Shown here one piece after another: positions 27,034 through 35,873 of a stretch of DNA of 64,000 bases (positions are counted from its first letter, which is position 1; the number at the start of each line of letters is the position of its first letter). This stretch comes from Olsenella sp. An270 (GTDB lineage Bacteria > Actinomycetota > Coriobacteriia > Coriobacteriales > Atopobiaceae). The stretch covers positions 108,777 through 172,776 of the forward strand of contig NZ_NFJF01000006.1 of the NCBI RefSeq assembly GCF_002159735.1, read 5' to 3'. The position numbers were made by a program, and so were the translations under genes. The notes under the pieces are model-generated. The model was not told the DNA's origin, ran no database searches, and saw nothing but the letters and a program-made list of their open reading frames with translations.

Positions 27034-27762
27034 CTACGCCCGGATGTTGACGGTCACCGAGTACCAGTCCTTGTTGAAGTAGGACTCGGCGTACTCGATG
27101 ACGTTGTTCTCGTCGTCGAACGCGGTGCGACGGACGAAGAAGCAGGGGTGCCCCGGGCTCACGTGGAGCTCCGAGCAGATGTGCGCGTCCTCGACGACGC
27201 GCACGGAATAGTTCTCGTTCACCCAGAGCGGGTAGATGTCAAAGAGGGCGAGGGTCTTGTAGAAGGACCCCGTCTCGTAGAGCGTGCTCGCGCGCTCCAC
27301 GCTAAGGAGGCTCTCCGGGAGGTAGGAGACGTGGTAGGCGACGGGCTCGCCGTTAGCGATCCTGGTGCGGGCCACTCGGGTGAGGACGCTCCCCTCGTCC
27401 ACGCCGAGGCGGCGCGCGACGGCGGCGTTCGACTCGGAGTCGATGGAGTCTACCACCATGCCGAGGTCATAACCCTGCTCGCGGAGCTCCTCGGAGAACG
27501 AGATCGAGGTCAGCGCGCGAATCATCTGCCGCTTGGCGACGTAGGTGCCGCTCCCCTTCACGCCCACGAGGTAACCGTCGTTGATGAGGTCGGCGAAGGC
27601 CTTGCGCACGGTGATCGCGGAGACGCCGTAGCGGCGCTTCATCTCGGACTGCCCGGGGAGCTTGTCACCGGGCTTGAGCCTGCCGTCCTTGATCGCCGCG
27701 AGGATGTCCGACTCGATCCGCAGGTACTTTGCGACCTGCCCTCGCGAGACGTCGCCGTTCAC
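27034..27762 (-). CDS. GntR-family (HutC/UbiC-like) transcriptional regulator
   Basis: 242 residues from a GTG at 27762. N-terminal winged helix (KPGDKLPGQSEMKRRYGVSAITVRKAFADLINDGYL) and C-terminal ligand domain of the HutC type (RTRIANGEPVAYHVSYLPESL). It sits directly upstream of, and points toward, the amino-sugar PTS/murQ cluster, and starts nine bases after glmM ends. Probably a repressor released by a phosphorylated amino sugar, by analogy with NagR/YvoA regulators. Confidence 0.88.
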   Translation of the reverse strand: MNGDVSRGQVAKYLRIESDILAAIKDGRLKPGDKLPGQSEMKRRYGVSAITVRKAFADLINDGYLVGVKGSGTYVAKRQMIRALTSISFSEELREQGYDLGMVVDSIDSESNAAVARRLGVDEGSVLTRVARTRIANGEPVAYHVSYLPESLLSVERASTLYETGSFYKTLALFDIYPLWVNENYSVRVVEDAHICSELHVSPGHPCFFVRRTAFDDENNVIEYAESYFNKDWYSVTVNIRA

Positions 27763-27771
27763 CGGGGCGCC

Positions 27772-29109
27772 CTACGCGCGGAAGGGGTCGAGCGCCTCGA
27801 GCACGATGGCGTTGGCCTGCTTGCAGAGCTCGTCGGTGGGAGCCTCGGCGAGCACGCGCACGAGAGGCTCGGTGCCGGAGGCGCGCACGAGCACGCGGCC
27901 CTGACCGGCGAGGAACTCCTCGGCGCGCTTGACGGAGTCAAGCACGGCGGCGTCGCCCATCGCGGCGTCCTTGTCGGTCACGCGGACGTTCACGAGCTCC
28001 TGCGGGTAGAGCTTCACCGGGGCGCAGAGCTGCGAGAGCTTCTCGCGCTCGGCACGGTAGACCTCCATCACGCGCAGCGACGTCATGATGCCGTCGCCGG
28101 TGCACTCGATGTCGCCGAAGATGATGTGGCCGGACTGCTCGCCGCCCAGGCTGTAGCCGTTCTCGCGCATGCACGCGTAGACGTTCTTGTCGCCCACGGC
28201 GGTGGTCTCGTAGGAGAGGTGCGCCTCGTCGAATGCCTTGAACAGGCCGTAGTTGCTCATGACCGTGGGGACCACGGTACCGGCGGTGAGGCGGCCGTGC
28301 TTGTTGAGGTAGACGCCGCAGATGTAGAGGATCAGGTCGCCGTCGACCACGTTGCCGCGCTCGTCCACGGCGAGGCAGCGATCGGCGTCGCCGTCGTAGG
28401 CGAAGCCCACGTCGAGACCCTGCTCGACGACGTGGCGGCGCAGGGCGTCGAGGTGGGTGGAGCCGCAGTCGACGTTGATGTTGAAGCCGTTGGGGGCGTT
28501 GTTGATCACGCGGACGTCGGCGCCGAGCGCGTCGAAGACGGGCTTGGCCACCGAGGACGCCGCGCCGTTGGCGCAGTCCAGGCCCACCTTCACGCCCTGG
28601 AGCGAGAAGTTGGCGCTCGCGATGAGGTGCGCGATGTAGCGGTTGCGGCCCTGCATGTAGTCGACCGTGCAGCCGATGGCGTCGCCGGTCGCCAGCGGCA
28701 CGTCGACCTCGCCGTCGATGAAGGCCTCGATGAGCTCGAGGACGTCCTCGTCCATCTTGTAGCCGTCGCCGTTGACGAGCTTGATGCCGTTGTCGGTGTA
28801 GGGGTTGTGGGAGGCGCTGATCATGATGCCGCAGTCAAAGCGGCCGTCCACCGTCTCGTAGGCGACGCCGGGGGTGGGGATGACGTGCAGCAGGTAGGCG
28901 TCGGCACCGGAGGCCACGAGGCCGGCAACGAGGGCGCTCTCGAACATGTAGCTCGAGCGGCGCGTGTCCTTGCCCACCACGACGCGGGCCTTGCGCTCCT
29001 GGCGCGCGCCGTAGTACCAGCCCACGTAGCGGCCGATCAGATACGCGTGGTCGACGGTCAGCCCCTCGTTCGCCGCGCCGCGGAAGCCATCGGTGCCAAA
29101 GTACTTCAT
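27772..29109 (-). CDS. glmM: Phosphoglucosamine mutase
   Basis: 445 residues from the ATG at 29109 (MKYFGTDGFRGAANEG), with GGAGGGACTCCA upstream. Catalytic phosphoserine Ser100 lies in ISASHNPYTDNG, the metal loop is DGDADRC, and the sugar loop is GEQSGHIIF. It converts glucosamine-6-phosphate to glucosamine-1-phosphate in UDP-GlcNAc synthesis, next after GlmS. The adjacent amino-sugar PTS cluster would feed the same pool. Confidence 0.96.
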   Translation of the reverse strand: MKYFGTDGFRGAANEGLTVDHAYLIGRYVGWYYGARQERKARVVVGKDTRRSSYMFESALVAGLVASGADAYLLHVIPTPGVAYETVDGRFDCGIMISASHNPYTDNGIKLVNGDGYKMDEDVLELIEAFIDGEVDVPLATGDAIGCTVDYMQGRNRYIAHLIASANFSLQGVKVGLDCANGAASSVAKPVFDALGADVRVINNAPNGFNINVDCGSTHLDALRRHVVEQGLDVGFAYDGDADRCLAVDERGNVVDGDLILYICGVYLNKHGRLTAGTVVPTVMSNYGLFKAFDEAHLSYETTAVGDKNVYACMRENGYSLGGEQSGHIIFGDIECTGDGIMTSLRVMEVYRAEREKLSQLCAPVKLYPQELVNVRVTDKDAAMGDAAVLDSVKRAEEFLAGQGRVLVRASGTEPLVRVLAEAPTDELCKQANAIVLEALDPFRA

Positions 29110-29221
29110 TGGAGTCCCTCCAAGTGGTCTGTGCGTGAAGACCCACTCATTGTCGCACATGTGGAGCGGGCTTCCACGCTCCGCCGCGAAACCCCACAGA
29201 GCGCGTGGCCGCGCACGCAAA

Positions 29222-29249
29222 GGGACCCGCCGCGGCTGCGACGGGTCCC
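29222..29249 (-). terminator. Rho-independent terminator after rpsI
   Basis: GGGACCCG (29222-29229) pairs with CGGGTCCC (29242-29249), followed on the minus strand by a short T-run (TTTG). It lies 25 bp past the rpsI stop, ending the rplM-rpsI operon. Confidence 0.65.
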
Positions 29250-29273
29250 AGGCAAAGCGTATGGCGAGAAGTA

Positions 29274-29669
<396 letters not shown>

Positions 29670-29671
29670 CG

Positions 29672-30112
29672 TTAGGCCCTCCAATCAATCTTGACGGGGT
29701 TCTGGGCCGTGTGCGGGTGCTCGGGGCCAGCGTAGACCTTGAGCTTGGTGCCCTGCTTGCGGCCGAGGGTGGTCTTGGGGAGCATGCCCTTGATGGCGTG
29801 CTCGACGACGCGCTCGGGGTGCTTCTCCATGGCCTCGCGGAAGCTCTCGAGCTTGAGGCCGCCGAGATAGCCGGAGTAGCGCCAGTACTGCTTGTGGTCG
29901 GCCTTCACGCCGGTGAGAACGACCTTGTCGGCGTTGATGACGACGACGAAGTCACCGGTGTCGGCGTTGGGGGTGTACTGCGGCTTGTTCTTGCCACGAA
30001 GAATCATGGCGGCGGTGGTGGCCAGACGGCCGAGCGTCGCGCCCTCGGCGTCGATGAGCACCCACTTGCGCTCGACTTCGCCGTTCTTGGCGAACTGAGT
30101 CGACTTCTTCAC
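29672..30112 (-). CDS. rplM: 50S ribosomal protein L13
   Basis: 146 residues from a GTG at 30112 with GGAGGAGTCAA directly upstream. The text [27 protein letters not shown] and [35 protein letters not shown] (in blocks) is diagnostic. First gene of the rplM-rpsI operon. The leader holds a possible promoter, TTGAAG then 18 nt then TAATCT, around 30174-30203. Confidence 0.98.
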   Translation of the reverse strand: MKKSTQFAKNGEVERKWVLIDAEGATLGRLATTAAMILRGKNKPQYTPNADTGDFVVVINADKVVLTGVKADHKQYWRYSGYLGGLKLESFREAMEKHPERVVEHAIKGMLPKTTLGRKQGTKLKVYAGPEHPHTAQNPVKIDWRA

Positions 30113-30290
30113 TTGACTCCTCCTACGTACCTGCTGGATGACGGTTTCTGGACAAACCGCCGTGCTTTTTGTCAGAGATTACGGGGCTCTGTGGAAAAGC
30201 TTCAAGAGTGTACACCACCAGCGGGTCGGGAGGTACGAAAAACCCGCGCGGCGCCGCCACGGGTGACGATTCTCCATATCTCCACAAAAG

Positions 30291-30325
30291 GGCCGGGCGC
30301 CCGCTCGCGCGAGGGGCGCCCGGCC
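30291..30325 (-). terminator. Rho-independent terminator after the C_GCAxxG gene
   Basis: GGCCGGGCGCC (30291-30301) pairs with GGCGCCCGGCC (30315-30325). On the minus strand it is followed by CTTTTG. It separates the redox gene from the rplM promoter region. Confidence 0.75.
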
Positions 30326-30346
30326 GGGCAGGGTCGTCGGAGGGAC

Positions 30347-30796
30347 CTACTTCTGGGGGAGCAGGTCGTCCAGGATGTCGCACGCCGTGGCGCAGTACTC
30401 GCCGCAGTGCACGAACGGGTTCTCGCGGTCGCAGGGACTCGGGCCCTCGGGGTCGGCGATGTTGAAGCCGCCCAGCAGCAGCCTGCAGCGGACGGTCCCG
30501 TACTTCTCGACGAAGCGCTTCTGGAACTCGCGGACCTTGGCCTGCAGGATCTGGTCCTTCTCGCCCGGATCGGGCTGATCGAAGCCGTAGGCCTCACCCA
30601 GGGCGACGCCGGCGCCCAGGACGGCACCGCACATCTCGCCCCAGAACATGCCCCCTCCGAGGCCCGCCGTCCTCTTGCGGGCCTCGTCAACGTCGAGGCC
30701 CAGGACCTCGGCCGCGTGCCCCATCACGCACTGCGAGCAGTGGAAGCCCTGCCCCAGGATCTCCGCGGCGCGCTCGGGCGTCATCTTCTCTGCCAT
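30347..30796 (-). CDS. C_GCAxxG_C_C family putative redox protein
   Basis: 149 residues. Cysteines are arranged as FHCSQCVMGHA, MCGAVLGAGVALG, VRCRLLLG and a C-terminal CDRENPFVHCGEYCATACD cluster, matching the C_GCAxxG_C_C redox-active family. Members are found in anaerobes near thiol or electron-transfer enzymes; the exact chemistry is not established. It is directly downstream of the CoA-disulfide reductase-type gene, separated by a hairpin. Confidence 0.85.
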   Translation of the reverse strand: MAEKMTPERAAEILGQGFHCSQCVMGHAAEVLGLDVDEARKRTAGLGGGMFWGEMCGAVLGAGVALGEAYGFDQPDPGEKDQILQAKVREFQKRFVEKYGTVRCRLLLGGFNIADPEGPSPCDRENPFVHCGEYCATACDILDDLLPQK

Positions 30797-30815
30797 GTCG
30801 CACTCCTCTCCTCTG

Positions 30816-30842
30816 CCGGCGCGGGACCGGGCCCGGCGCCGG
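30816..30842 (-). terminator. GC hairpin between reductase and C_GCAxxG gene
   Basis: CCGGCGC (30816-30822) pairs with GCGCCGG (30836-30842) around a CCGGGCCCGG-rich centre, in the 55-bp gap. No T-run; possibly a weak terminator. Confidence 0.4.
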
Positions 30843-30851
30843 ACGTCTCCG

Positions 30852-32555
30852 CTACCTGAAGTTGTAGGCGTCCATGATGGGCTCGCGGCCCAGGCGCTTG
30901 TCGTCGAAGTACTCGTAGAGGCTGATGCCCAGGTAGGAGCCGCTGATGTTCACCACGTTGTCGTAGCCGCTGCCCTGCAGGCAGCAGATCGCGTAGTAGC
31001 TGCGCTGGCTCGAGCGGCAGTGCAGGTACACCGGCACGTCGCGCGGAATCTCGTCCATGCGCTCGCGGAGCTGCGAGAGGGGGACGTTGTGGGCGCCGTT
31101 GAGGTGGCCCGCCTCGAACTCGCCCGGCTCGCGGACGTCCACGATGTAGGCCCCCGACTCCACGAGGCCGCGGACCTCGTCCACGTGGACCTGGCGGAAG
31201 CGGCCGCCGAGGACGTTGAGGCCCACGAGCGCGGCCATGTTGACGACGTCCTTCGCGGTGCCGAACACCGGGGAGTAGCACAGCTCGACGCCCTTGAGGT
31301 CCTCGAGCGTGCCGCCCATGGAGATGAGGGCGGCGACCACGTCCACACGCTGCGTGACGTTGCCGCGACCTATGGCCTGCGCCCCCAGAAGCTTGCCGGT
31401 GGGCACCTCGAAGACCAGCTTGAAGCCCATGTAGTTGCTACCGGGCATGAGACCGACCTTGTCGGGCGGGTACACCAGGACGGAGTCGAAGGAGTAGCCG
31501 GCGGCGCGGGCCGCCCTCTCGTTGAGGCCGGTGCAGGCGGCGTTCTGCGAGAAGACCTGGATGCAGGAGGAGCCGATGAACCCGGCGTTGCGCGAGGGGA
31601 TGCCGTACATGCTGTCGGCGGCGGCGCGGGCGGCCCACTGGGCGGGGCCGGCCAGGGCGAGCCTGCCGGGCCGGTGGGCGAGGGCGTCGTAGAGCTCGAC
31701 GGCGTCGCCGACGGCGTAGATGTCGGGGTCGTCGGTGCGGAAGTCGTGGTCGACGCGGATGCCGCGCGTCTCGCCGAGGGAGAGACCGGCGTCGACGGCG
31801 AGCTTGGTCTCGGGCGCCACGCCCACGGCCATGACCACGGCGTCGGCGGCGACCTCGCCGGCGGCGCCGTCCGGGCCCGCCACCCTGACGCAGCCGTCCT
31901 CGACTGCGGCGACGGTGGTGGAGAGGAGCAGCTCGACGCCATTGTCGTCCAGCTCCTTGTGGAGCGTCTGAACCATGTCGTGGTCGTAGGGCGCGAGGAT
32001 CTGGTCGGTGCCCTCGATCACCGAGACGCGCTTGCCCGCGCGCACGAGATTCTCCGCCACCTCGATGCCGACGAAGCCTCCGCCGACCACGGCGACACGC
32101 TCGACGTCCGGTCGGTCGACATAGGCCTTGAGCGCGCGGATGTCGGTGACGTTGCGCACGCTGAAGACGTTCTCCCGGTCGATGCCCGCGATGGAGCGGG
32201 GCATGACGGGGGCTGCCCCGGGGGCGAGGACAAGCTTGTCGTAGGGCTCGTCGTAGGTCTCGCCCGTCGTGAGGTCGCGCACGGTCACGGTATGGGCCTC
32301 GCGGTTGATGGCGACGGCCTCGCTCCTGGTCCGGACCTCGATGTCGTGCTGGCGTCTGAAGCTCTCCGGGGTCATCAGGACCAGGGAGTCGGCGTCGGGC
32401 ACGACGCCACCCAGGTGGTAGGGAAGCGCGCAGTTGGAGAACGAGACGTGCTCGCCGCGCTCCAGGACGACGATCCTGGCGTGGGGGTCCAGGCGCCTCA
32501 CGCGCGCCGCGGCGGACGCGCCGCCGGCAACTCCGCCGATCACCACGAGCTTCAT
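30852..32555 (-). CDS. CoA-disulfide / persulfide reductase with C-terminal rhodanese domain
   Basis: 567 residues from the ATG at 32555 (MKLVVIGGVAGGASAAARV) behind AAAGGTGGC. Residues 1-450 are an FAD/NADH pyridine-nucleotide disulfide oxidoreductase with the single redox cysteine Cys42 in SFSNCALPYH, which marks CoA-disulfide reductases rather than two-cysteine enzymes. The C-terminal 100 residues are a rhodanese domain with catalytic Cys513 in VYLHCRSSQRS. The fused form is known to reduce CoA disulfides and persulfides or polysulfide. It transcribes divergently from pfkB. Confidence 0.9.
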   Translation of the reverse strand: MKLVVIGGVAGGASAAARVRRLDPHARIVVLERGEHVSFSNCALPYHLGGVVPDADSLVLMTPESFRRQHDIEVRTRSEAVAINREAHTVTVRDLTTGETYDEPYDKLVLAPGAAPVMPRSIAGIDRENVFSVRNVTDIRALKAYVDRPDVERVAVVGGGFVGIEVAENLVRAGKRVSVIEGTDQILAPYDHDMVQTLHKELDDNGVELLLSTTVAAVEDGCVRVAGPDGAAGEVAADAVVMAVGVAPETKLAVDAGLSLGETRGIRVDHDFRTDDPDIYAVGDAVELYDALAHRPGRLALAGPAQWAARAAADSMYGIPSRNAGFIGSSCIQVFSQNAACTGLNERAARAAGYSFDSVLVYPPDKVGLMPGSNYMGFKLVFEVPTGKLLGAQAIGRGNVTQRVDVVAALISMGGTLEDLKGVELCYSPVFGTAKDVVNMAALVGLNVLGGRFRQVHVDEVRGLVESGAYIVDVREPGEFEAGHLNGAHNVPLSQLRERMDEIPRDVPVYLHCRSSQRSYYAICCLQGSGYDNVVNISGSYLGISLYEYFDDKRLGREPIMDAYNFR

Positions 32556-32769
32556 GCGATGCCACCTTTCGTCGACGAGGGCTCCCGGCACGGCAGAGCG
32601 GCACGTCGCCGGGTTGGTTGCATGATAGCCAGCGTCAGGTGGGGCGCCCGGCTTCCGTCCGCGAGCGGAATCAAGACGGCGGCAAGAAACATCCGCCGCA
32701 CGGGACCGACGCGGGCGCGCGGGGCATAGAATGGCCTCATCCACCGACGCCGCGCCCGAGGAGGACCCG

Positions 32770-33702
32770 ATGATCTACACCGTCACGCTCAATCCCGCCC
32801 TCGACAAGACCGTCCAGATTCCCAACTTCACCCTTGACGCCGTCAACCGCATAACCGAGCTGCGCCGCGACGCGGGTGGCAAGGGCATCAACGTCTCCAA
32901 GGTCATCGCCAAGCTCGGCGGGACCTCCGAGGCCGTGGCCGTCCTCTCCGGCGACACCGGAAGCTGGATCGCGAGCGCCCTCAAGGAGGCCGGCATCCGC
33001 GTGAAGGCCTTCCCGGCCGACGGCGAGACCCGCACCAACCTCAAGGTCATCGACCCCGTGAACGACACCCACACCGACATCAACGAGCCCGGCCCCCAGG
33101 TGACCGACGCGATGCTCGCCGAGATGCTCGACGTGCTGGCCGAGGAGGTCTGCGAGGGCGACTACGTGGTCCTCTCCGGCAGCCTCCCCGCCGGGGTGGA
33201 CCGCGGGACCTACGGCGCGTGGACGCGCACCCTGCGCCACGCCGGCGCCCACGTCTACCTCGACGCCGACGGCGACGCCCTCGAGGCGGGGCTCGCGGGC
33301 AAGCCCTTCTTCACCAAGCCCAACAACCATGAGCTCTCCGCGCTCGTGGGACGCGAGCTCGCCACGGTCGAGGAGATCGCGGCGGCCGCGCATGAGCTGG
33401 TCGAGAAGGGCGTCGAGCGCGTCGTGATCTCCATGGGTGGCGAGGGGGCCCTTCTCGCCACCGCAACGGAGACCTGGCACGCCTCCTCGGTGAAGGTCCC
33501 CGTGGGGTCCACGGTGGGCGCCGGCGACTCCGTGGTCGCGGCGTTTGTCTACGCCGACTCGCAGGGCATGGGCGTCGAGGACACGCTGCGCCTCGCCATG
33601 GCGACGGGAGCCGCCAACGTCATGGAGTCCGGCACGCAGGCCGCCGAGCGCTCCGTCGTCGACGGGCTCGTCGACCGCGTGGAGGTCACGCGCCTGGCGT
33701 AG
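32770..33702 (+). CDS. 1-phosphofructokinase family sugar kinase
   Basis: 310 residues from the ATG at 32770 (MIYTVTLNPALDKTV), with GAGGAGGACCCG upstream. PfkB-family motifs: GGKGINVSKVIAKLGG near the N-terminus, and the catalytic VGSTVGAGDSVVAAF with the base Asp. FruK (fructose-1-phosphate) is likeliest, but LacC/tagatose-6-phosphate kinase looks similar. It stands alone on the plus strand, without a PTS fructose gene beside it. The 31-nt repeat array begins 12 bp after its stop. Confidence 0.88.
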   Translation: MIYTVTLNPALDKTVQIPNFTLDAVNRITELRRDAGGKGINVSKVIAKLGGTSEAVAVLSGDTGSWIASALKEAGIRVKAFPADGETRTNLKVIDPVNDTHTDINEPGPQVTDAMLAEMLDVLAEEVCEGDYVVLSGSLPAGVDRGTYGAWTRTLRHAGAHVYLDADGDALEAGLAGKPFFTKPNNHELSALVGRELATVEEIAAAAHELVEKGVERVVISMGGEGALLATATETWHASSVKVPVGSTVGAGDSVVAAFVYADSQGMGVEDTLRLAMATGAANVMESGTQAAERSVVDGLVDRVEVTRLA

Positions 33703-33713
33703 GGCGCAACGAT

Positions 33714-34044
33714 CCGGGAATCCGGGCCCTTGTCGCCGGACGCTCCAGGAATCGCCGCCCTTGTCGCCAGGCCTTCCGGGAATTGCCGATTTTGTTCTAG
33801 CAGCGTCCAGGAATCGCCGCCCTTGTCGCAGCCACATCTAAGAAACGCCGGCCTTGTCCGCATGAGTTGGGACAAGGTCGGCGTTTTTCAGAGCGCCACA
33901 CGACAAGGTCGGCGTTTTTTAGAAGCAGCCCGGACAAGGGCGGCGATTCCTGGGGGCGGCCCGGACAAGGGCGGCGATTTCTGGGGCCCAACGACAAGGG
34001 GCGCGATTCCCGGAAGACGCGGCGACAAGGGCGGCGATTCCCGG
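33714..34044. repeat. Eleven-unit ~22-nt repeat array with 31-nt period, reversing at its centre
   Basis: Five units run forward (33714, 33745, 33776, 33807, 33837; best form CCAGGAATCGCCGCCCTTGT) and six run reverse (33871, 33902, 33933, 33964, 33993, 34024; GACAAGGGCGGCGATTCCCG). Start-to-start steps are 31, 31, 31, 30, 34, 31, 31, 31, 29 and 31. Spacers are about 9 nt and unique. It fills the 368-bp convergent gap between pfkB and the patatin gene. No reading frame, no cas genes. Confidence 0.9.
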
Positions 34045-34070
34045 ATCAGCACGCAGGCGAGAAGGACCCT

Positions 34071-34979
34071 CTAGCCGACGAACGCCTCGATCTCCGCCAG
34101 CCGCTCGAGCGCCTGGCGGCGCCCGGCGACGTAGAGCGAGAGCAGCGACTCGCCGTCGCGCGTGGACGACCCGACGCGGACCGGCTCCTCGGGCGCCACG
34201 ACCAGGCAGCGACCCTCGCGCTCGAGCTCCCAGAGCCGCTCGCGCTGCTCGTTGTAGCGCTCGGCACGCGTCCGCAGGGCCTCCAGGTAGTACGGGTAGC
34301 GGTCGTAGCGGTGCGAGCGCAGCGCGATCTGCTCGCCCGACCCCGACATCTCGCGCACGAAGCCGCGGTCCCGCGTGAGCACCACGAGCGCCCGGTCCGT
34401 CGGCGGCCGGCCCTCGACCTCCGGCGCGCCCGGCAGTCCCAGCGCCGCCGCGTAGGGGATCGAGTCGGTGGTCCCGCCGTCGAGGAGGCGACGGCCGCCC
34501 AGCTCCACGATCCGCGAGACCGTGGGCAGCGAGGCCGAGGCGCGCACGCAGTCGATGTCCTCGGGGAAGCGGCGCACCGGCAGGTAGGTGGGCGTACCAA
34601 ACGTCACGTCCGAGACCACGGCCCACATGGGGGTCTCGCTCGCGTTGAACGTCCCCACGTCGCAGGGGTCCAGATGGTTCTGGACCTCGTCGTACATGAA
34701 GTCGGCGCCGGCCATGTCGCCCGTGGTGGCGAACGACCACAGCGACATGAAGCGCCGGTCGTCCCGGAAGGCCAGGATGTCGCGCATGGTGCGGCCGATC
34801 TGGCGCGAGCGGAAGTTCGCCGCGTTCACCGCACCGGCCGAGACGCCCCAGATGCTCGAGAAGCCGTAGACCCCGCGCTCCTGCAGCACGTCGAGCACGC
34901 CCGCCGTGAACATCCCGCGAAACCCGCCGCCCTCCAGCACGAGCGCGGGCGCGGCGGCACCGTTCTTCTCGTCCAGCAT
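34071..34979 (-). CDS. Patatin-like phospholipase (RssA/YjjU type)
   Basis: 302 residues from the ATG at 34979, GGAGGTTCC upstream. Oxyanion loop EGGGFRGMF, nucleophile Ser47 in GVSAG, and the catalytic Asp in LLDGGTTDSIP form the patatin dyad. Probably a cytoplasmic or membrane-associated lipid acyl hydrolase; the substrate is unknown. The nonconserved N-terminus MLDEKNGAAAP is encoded across a GTTCTTCTCG copy. Confidence 0.88.
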   Translation of the reverse strand: MLDEKNGAAAPALVLEGGGFRGMFTAGVLDVLQERGVYGFSSIWGVSAGAVNAANFRSRQIGRTMRDILAFRDDRRFMSLWSFATTGDMAGADFMYDEVQNHLDPCDVGTFNASETPMWAVVSDVTFGTPTYLPVRRFPEDIDCVRASASLPTVSRIVELGGRRLLDGGTTDSIPYAAALGLPGAPEVEGRPPTDRALVVLTRDRGFVREMSGSGEQIALRSHRYDRYPYYLEALRTRAERYNEQRERLWELEREGRCLVVAPEEPVRVGSSTRDGESLLSLYVAGRRQALERLAEIEAFVG

Positions 34980-35042
34980 GGAACCTCCAAACAAAATGAC
35001 AGCGGCCGCGGCCCCGTGGGGCCAACGGCCGCGAAGCGTGCA

Positions 35043-35411
35043 TGGTGGAGGTGCGGAGAATCGAACTCCGGTCCAAAGCAGACCCCTGACAGGTGTCTCC
35101 AGGCTCAGTGGCCGGTTAGGTCTCGGACGCCGCGCACCCGGTCACCCGCGCTTGGCGTCCCAGCCGGTTCGGCCTTTGCGCGCGGCATACCGGCTACGTC
35201 CGCGCGCGCATCTCCCTAGAATGACGCCGCCCCGGGAACGGGAGCAATCCCCGGTTTGACGCGCTGGTTAGATAAGACTAAGCAGCGAGAGCCAGAGGCT
35301 CGTAAGAGTTGTTCTCGTCAATTCGATTTGACGGTACCCCTGTTTAACGTGGCGAGGAGACCACGACCTGCTGCCCATCTCAGGCCCACCCTGTCGAAAC
35401 CAGTCACCCCC
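35043..35411 (-). ncRNA. ssrA: tmRNA (transfer-messenger RNA)
   Basis: 369 nt on the minus strand. The 5' end GGGGGTGACTGGTTTCGACAG and the 3' end GGAGTTCGATTCTCCGCACC-TCCACCA form the alanine-tRNA-like acceptor (GGGGGTG pairs with CACCTCC) and T-arm. The reading frame encodes the tag NRIDENNSYEPLALAA followed by TAG, after a TCA or neighbouring resume codon. It rescues stalled ribosomes with SmpB, whose gene is 1 kb upstream on the same strand. CCA is encoded. Confidence 0.96.
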
Positions 35412-35524
35412 GGCTGCAAGGCGTGGCGAGAAGGACCGCCACCATGCGGCTGTCAACGTACGGGCCGCATGCGCGGCCGTGGGGGTATTCTACCCGTTTC
35501 GCGCCGCGCGAGTCACGGGGCGAC

Positions 35525-35625
35525 GTTCTTCTCGCCCGCCCGATTAACGCACAGAATCGTACATGTGCGTTATTTTTACCTGCGGATATAGAAAGTTGTG
35601 CTTGATTCTGCGCGTTATCCTGCGG
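35525..35625. repeat. Degenerate inverted/direct repeat block with GTTCTTCTCGCC edge
   Basis: After GTTCTTCTCGCCCGCCC comes CGATTAACGCACAGAATCG (35541-35559), then TGTGCGTTAT...CCTGCGG (35564-35585) and GATTCTGCGCGTTATCCTGC (35604 on), which is the reverse of the first unit. It shares its 5' edge and GCACAGAATCG with the 21.6-kb hairpin. The 277-bp gap between ssrA and rubredoxin otherwise shows no gene. Confidence 0.6.
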
Positions 35626-35687
35626 CACGCAAAAGGGGCGGCCCTCCGAGAAGGACCGCCCCGCCAGTCGCACCTGTGAACCGGCGC

Positions 35688-35828
35688 TACTCCTCGACGA
35701 GCTCGAACATGTCGGGGCCAACGCCGCAGACCTCGCAGACGAAGTCCTCGGGCAGCTCGGGGGTGTCGACGGTGACCTCCCAGCCGCAGACGGTGCAGCG
35801 GAACGTGTACTTCTTCTCCTCGGCCATG
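35688..35828 (-). CDS. Rubredoxin-like small iron protein
   Basis: 46 residues: starts MAEEKKYTFRCTVCGWEV and ends CEVCGVGPDMFELVEE. Cys11, Cys14, Cys31 and Cys34 form the Fe(Cys)4 site; the knuckles TVCG and EVCG are standard but the protein is short compared with typical 52-residue rubredoxin and lacks the WxCP-type second knuckle. It carries electrons in the cytoplasm. It follows the flavin reductase gene by 45 bp, a pairing also found fused as high-molecular-weight rubredoxin. Confidence 0.88.
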
Positions 35829-35873
35829 CGTGTCTCCTCTCGATGCGGCGGGCCCTTCTCGCCCGCTCCTGCC

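Noticed and set aside
33714..34044. The 31-nt-period array as a CRISPR
   Set aside because: Units occur in both orientations and vary, spacers are about 9 nt, and there are no cas genes.
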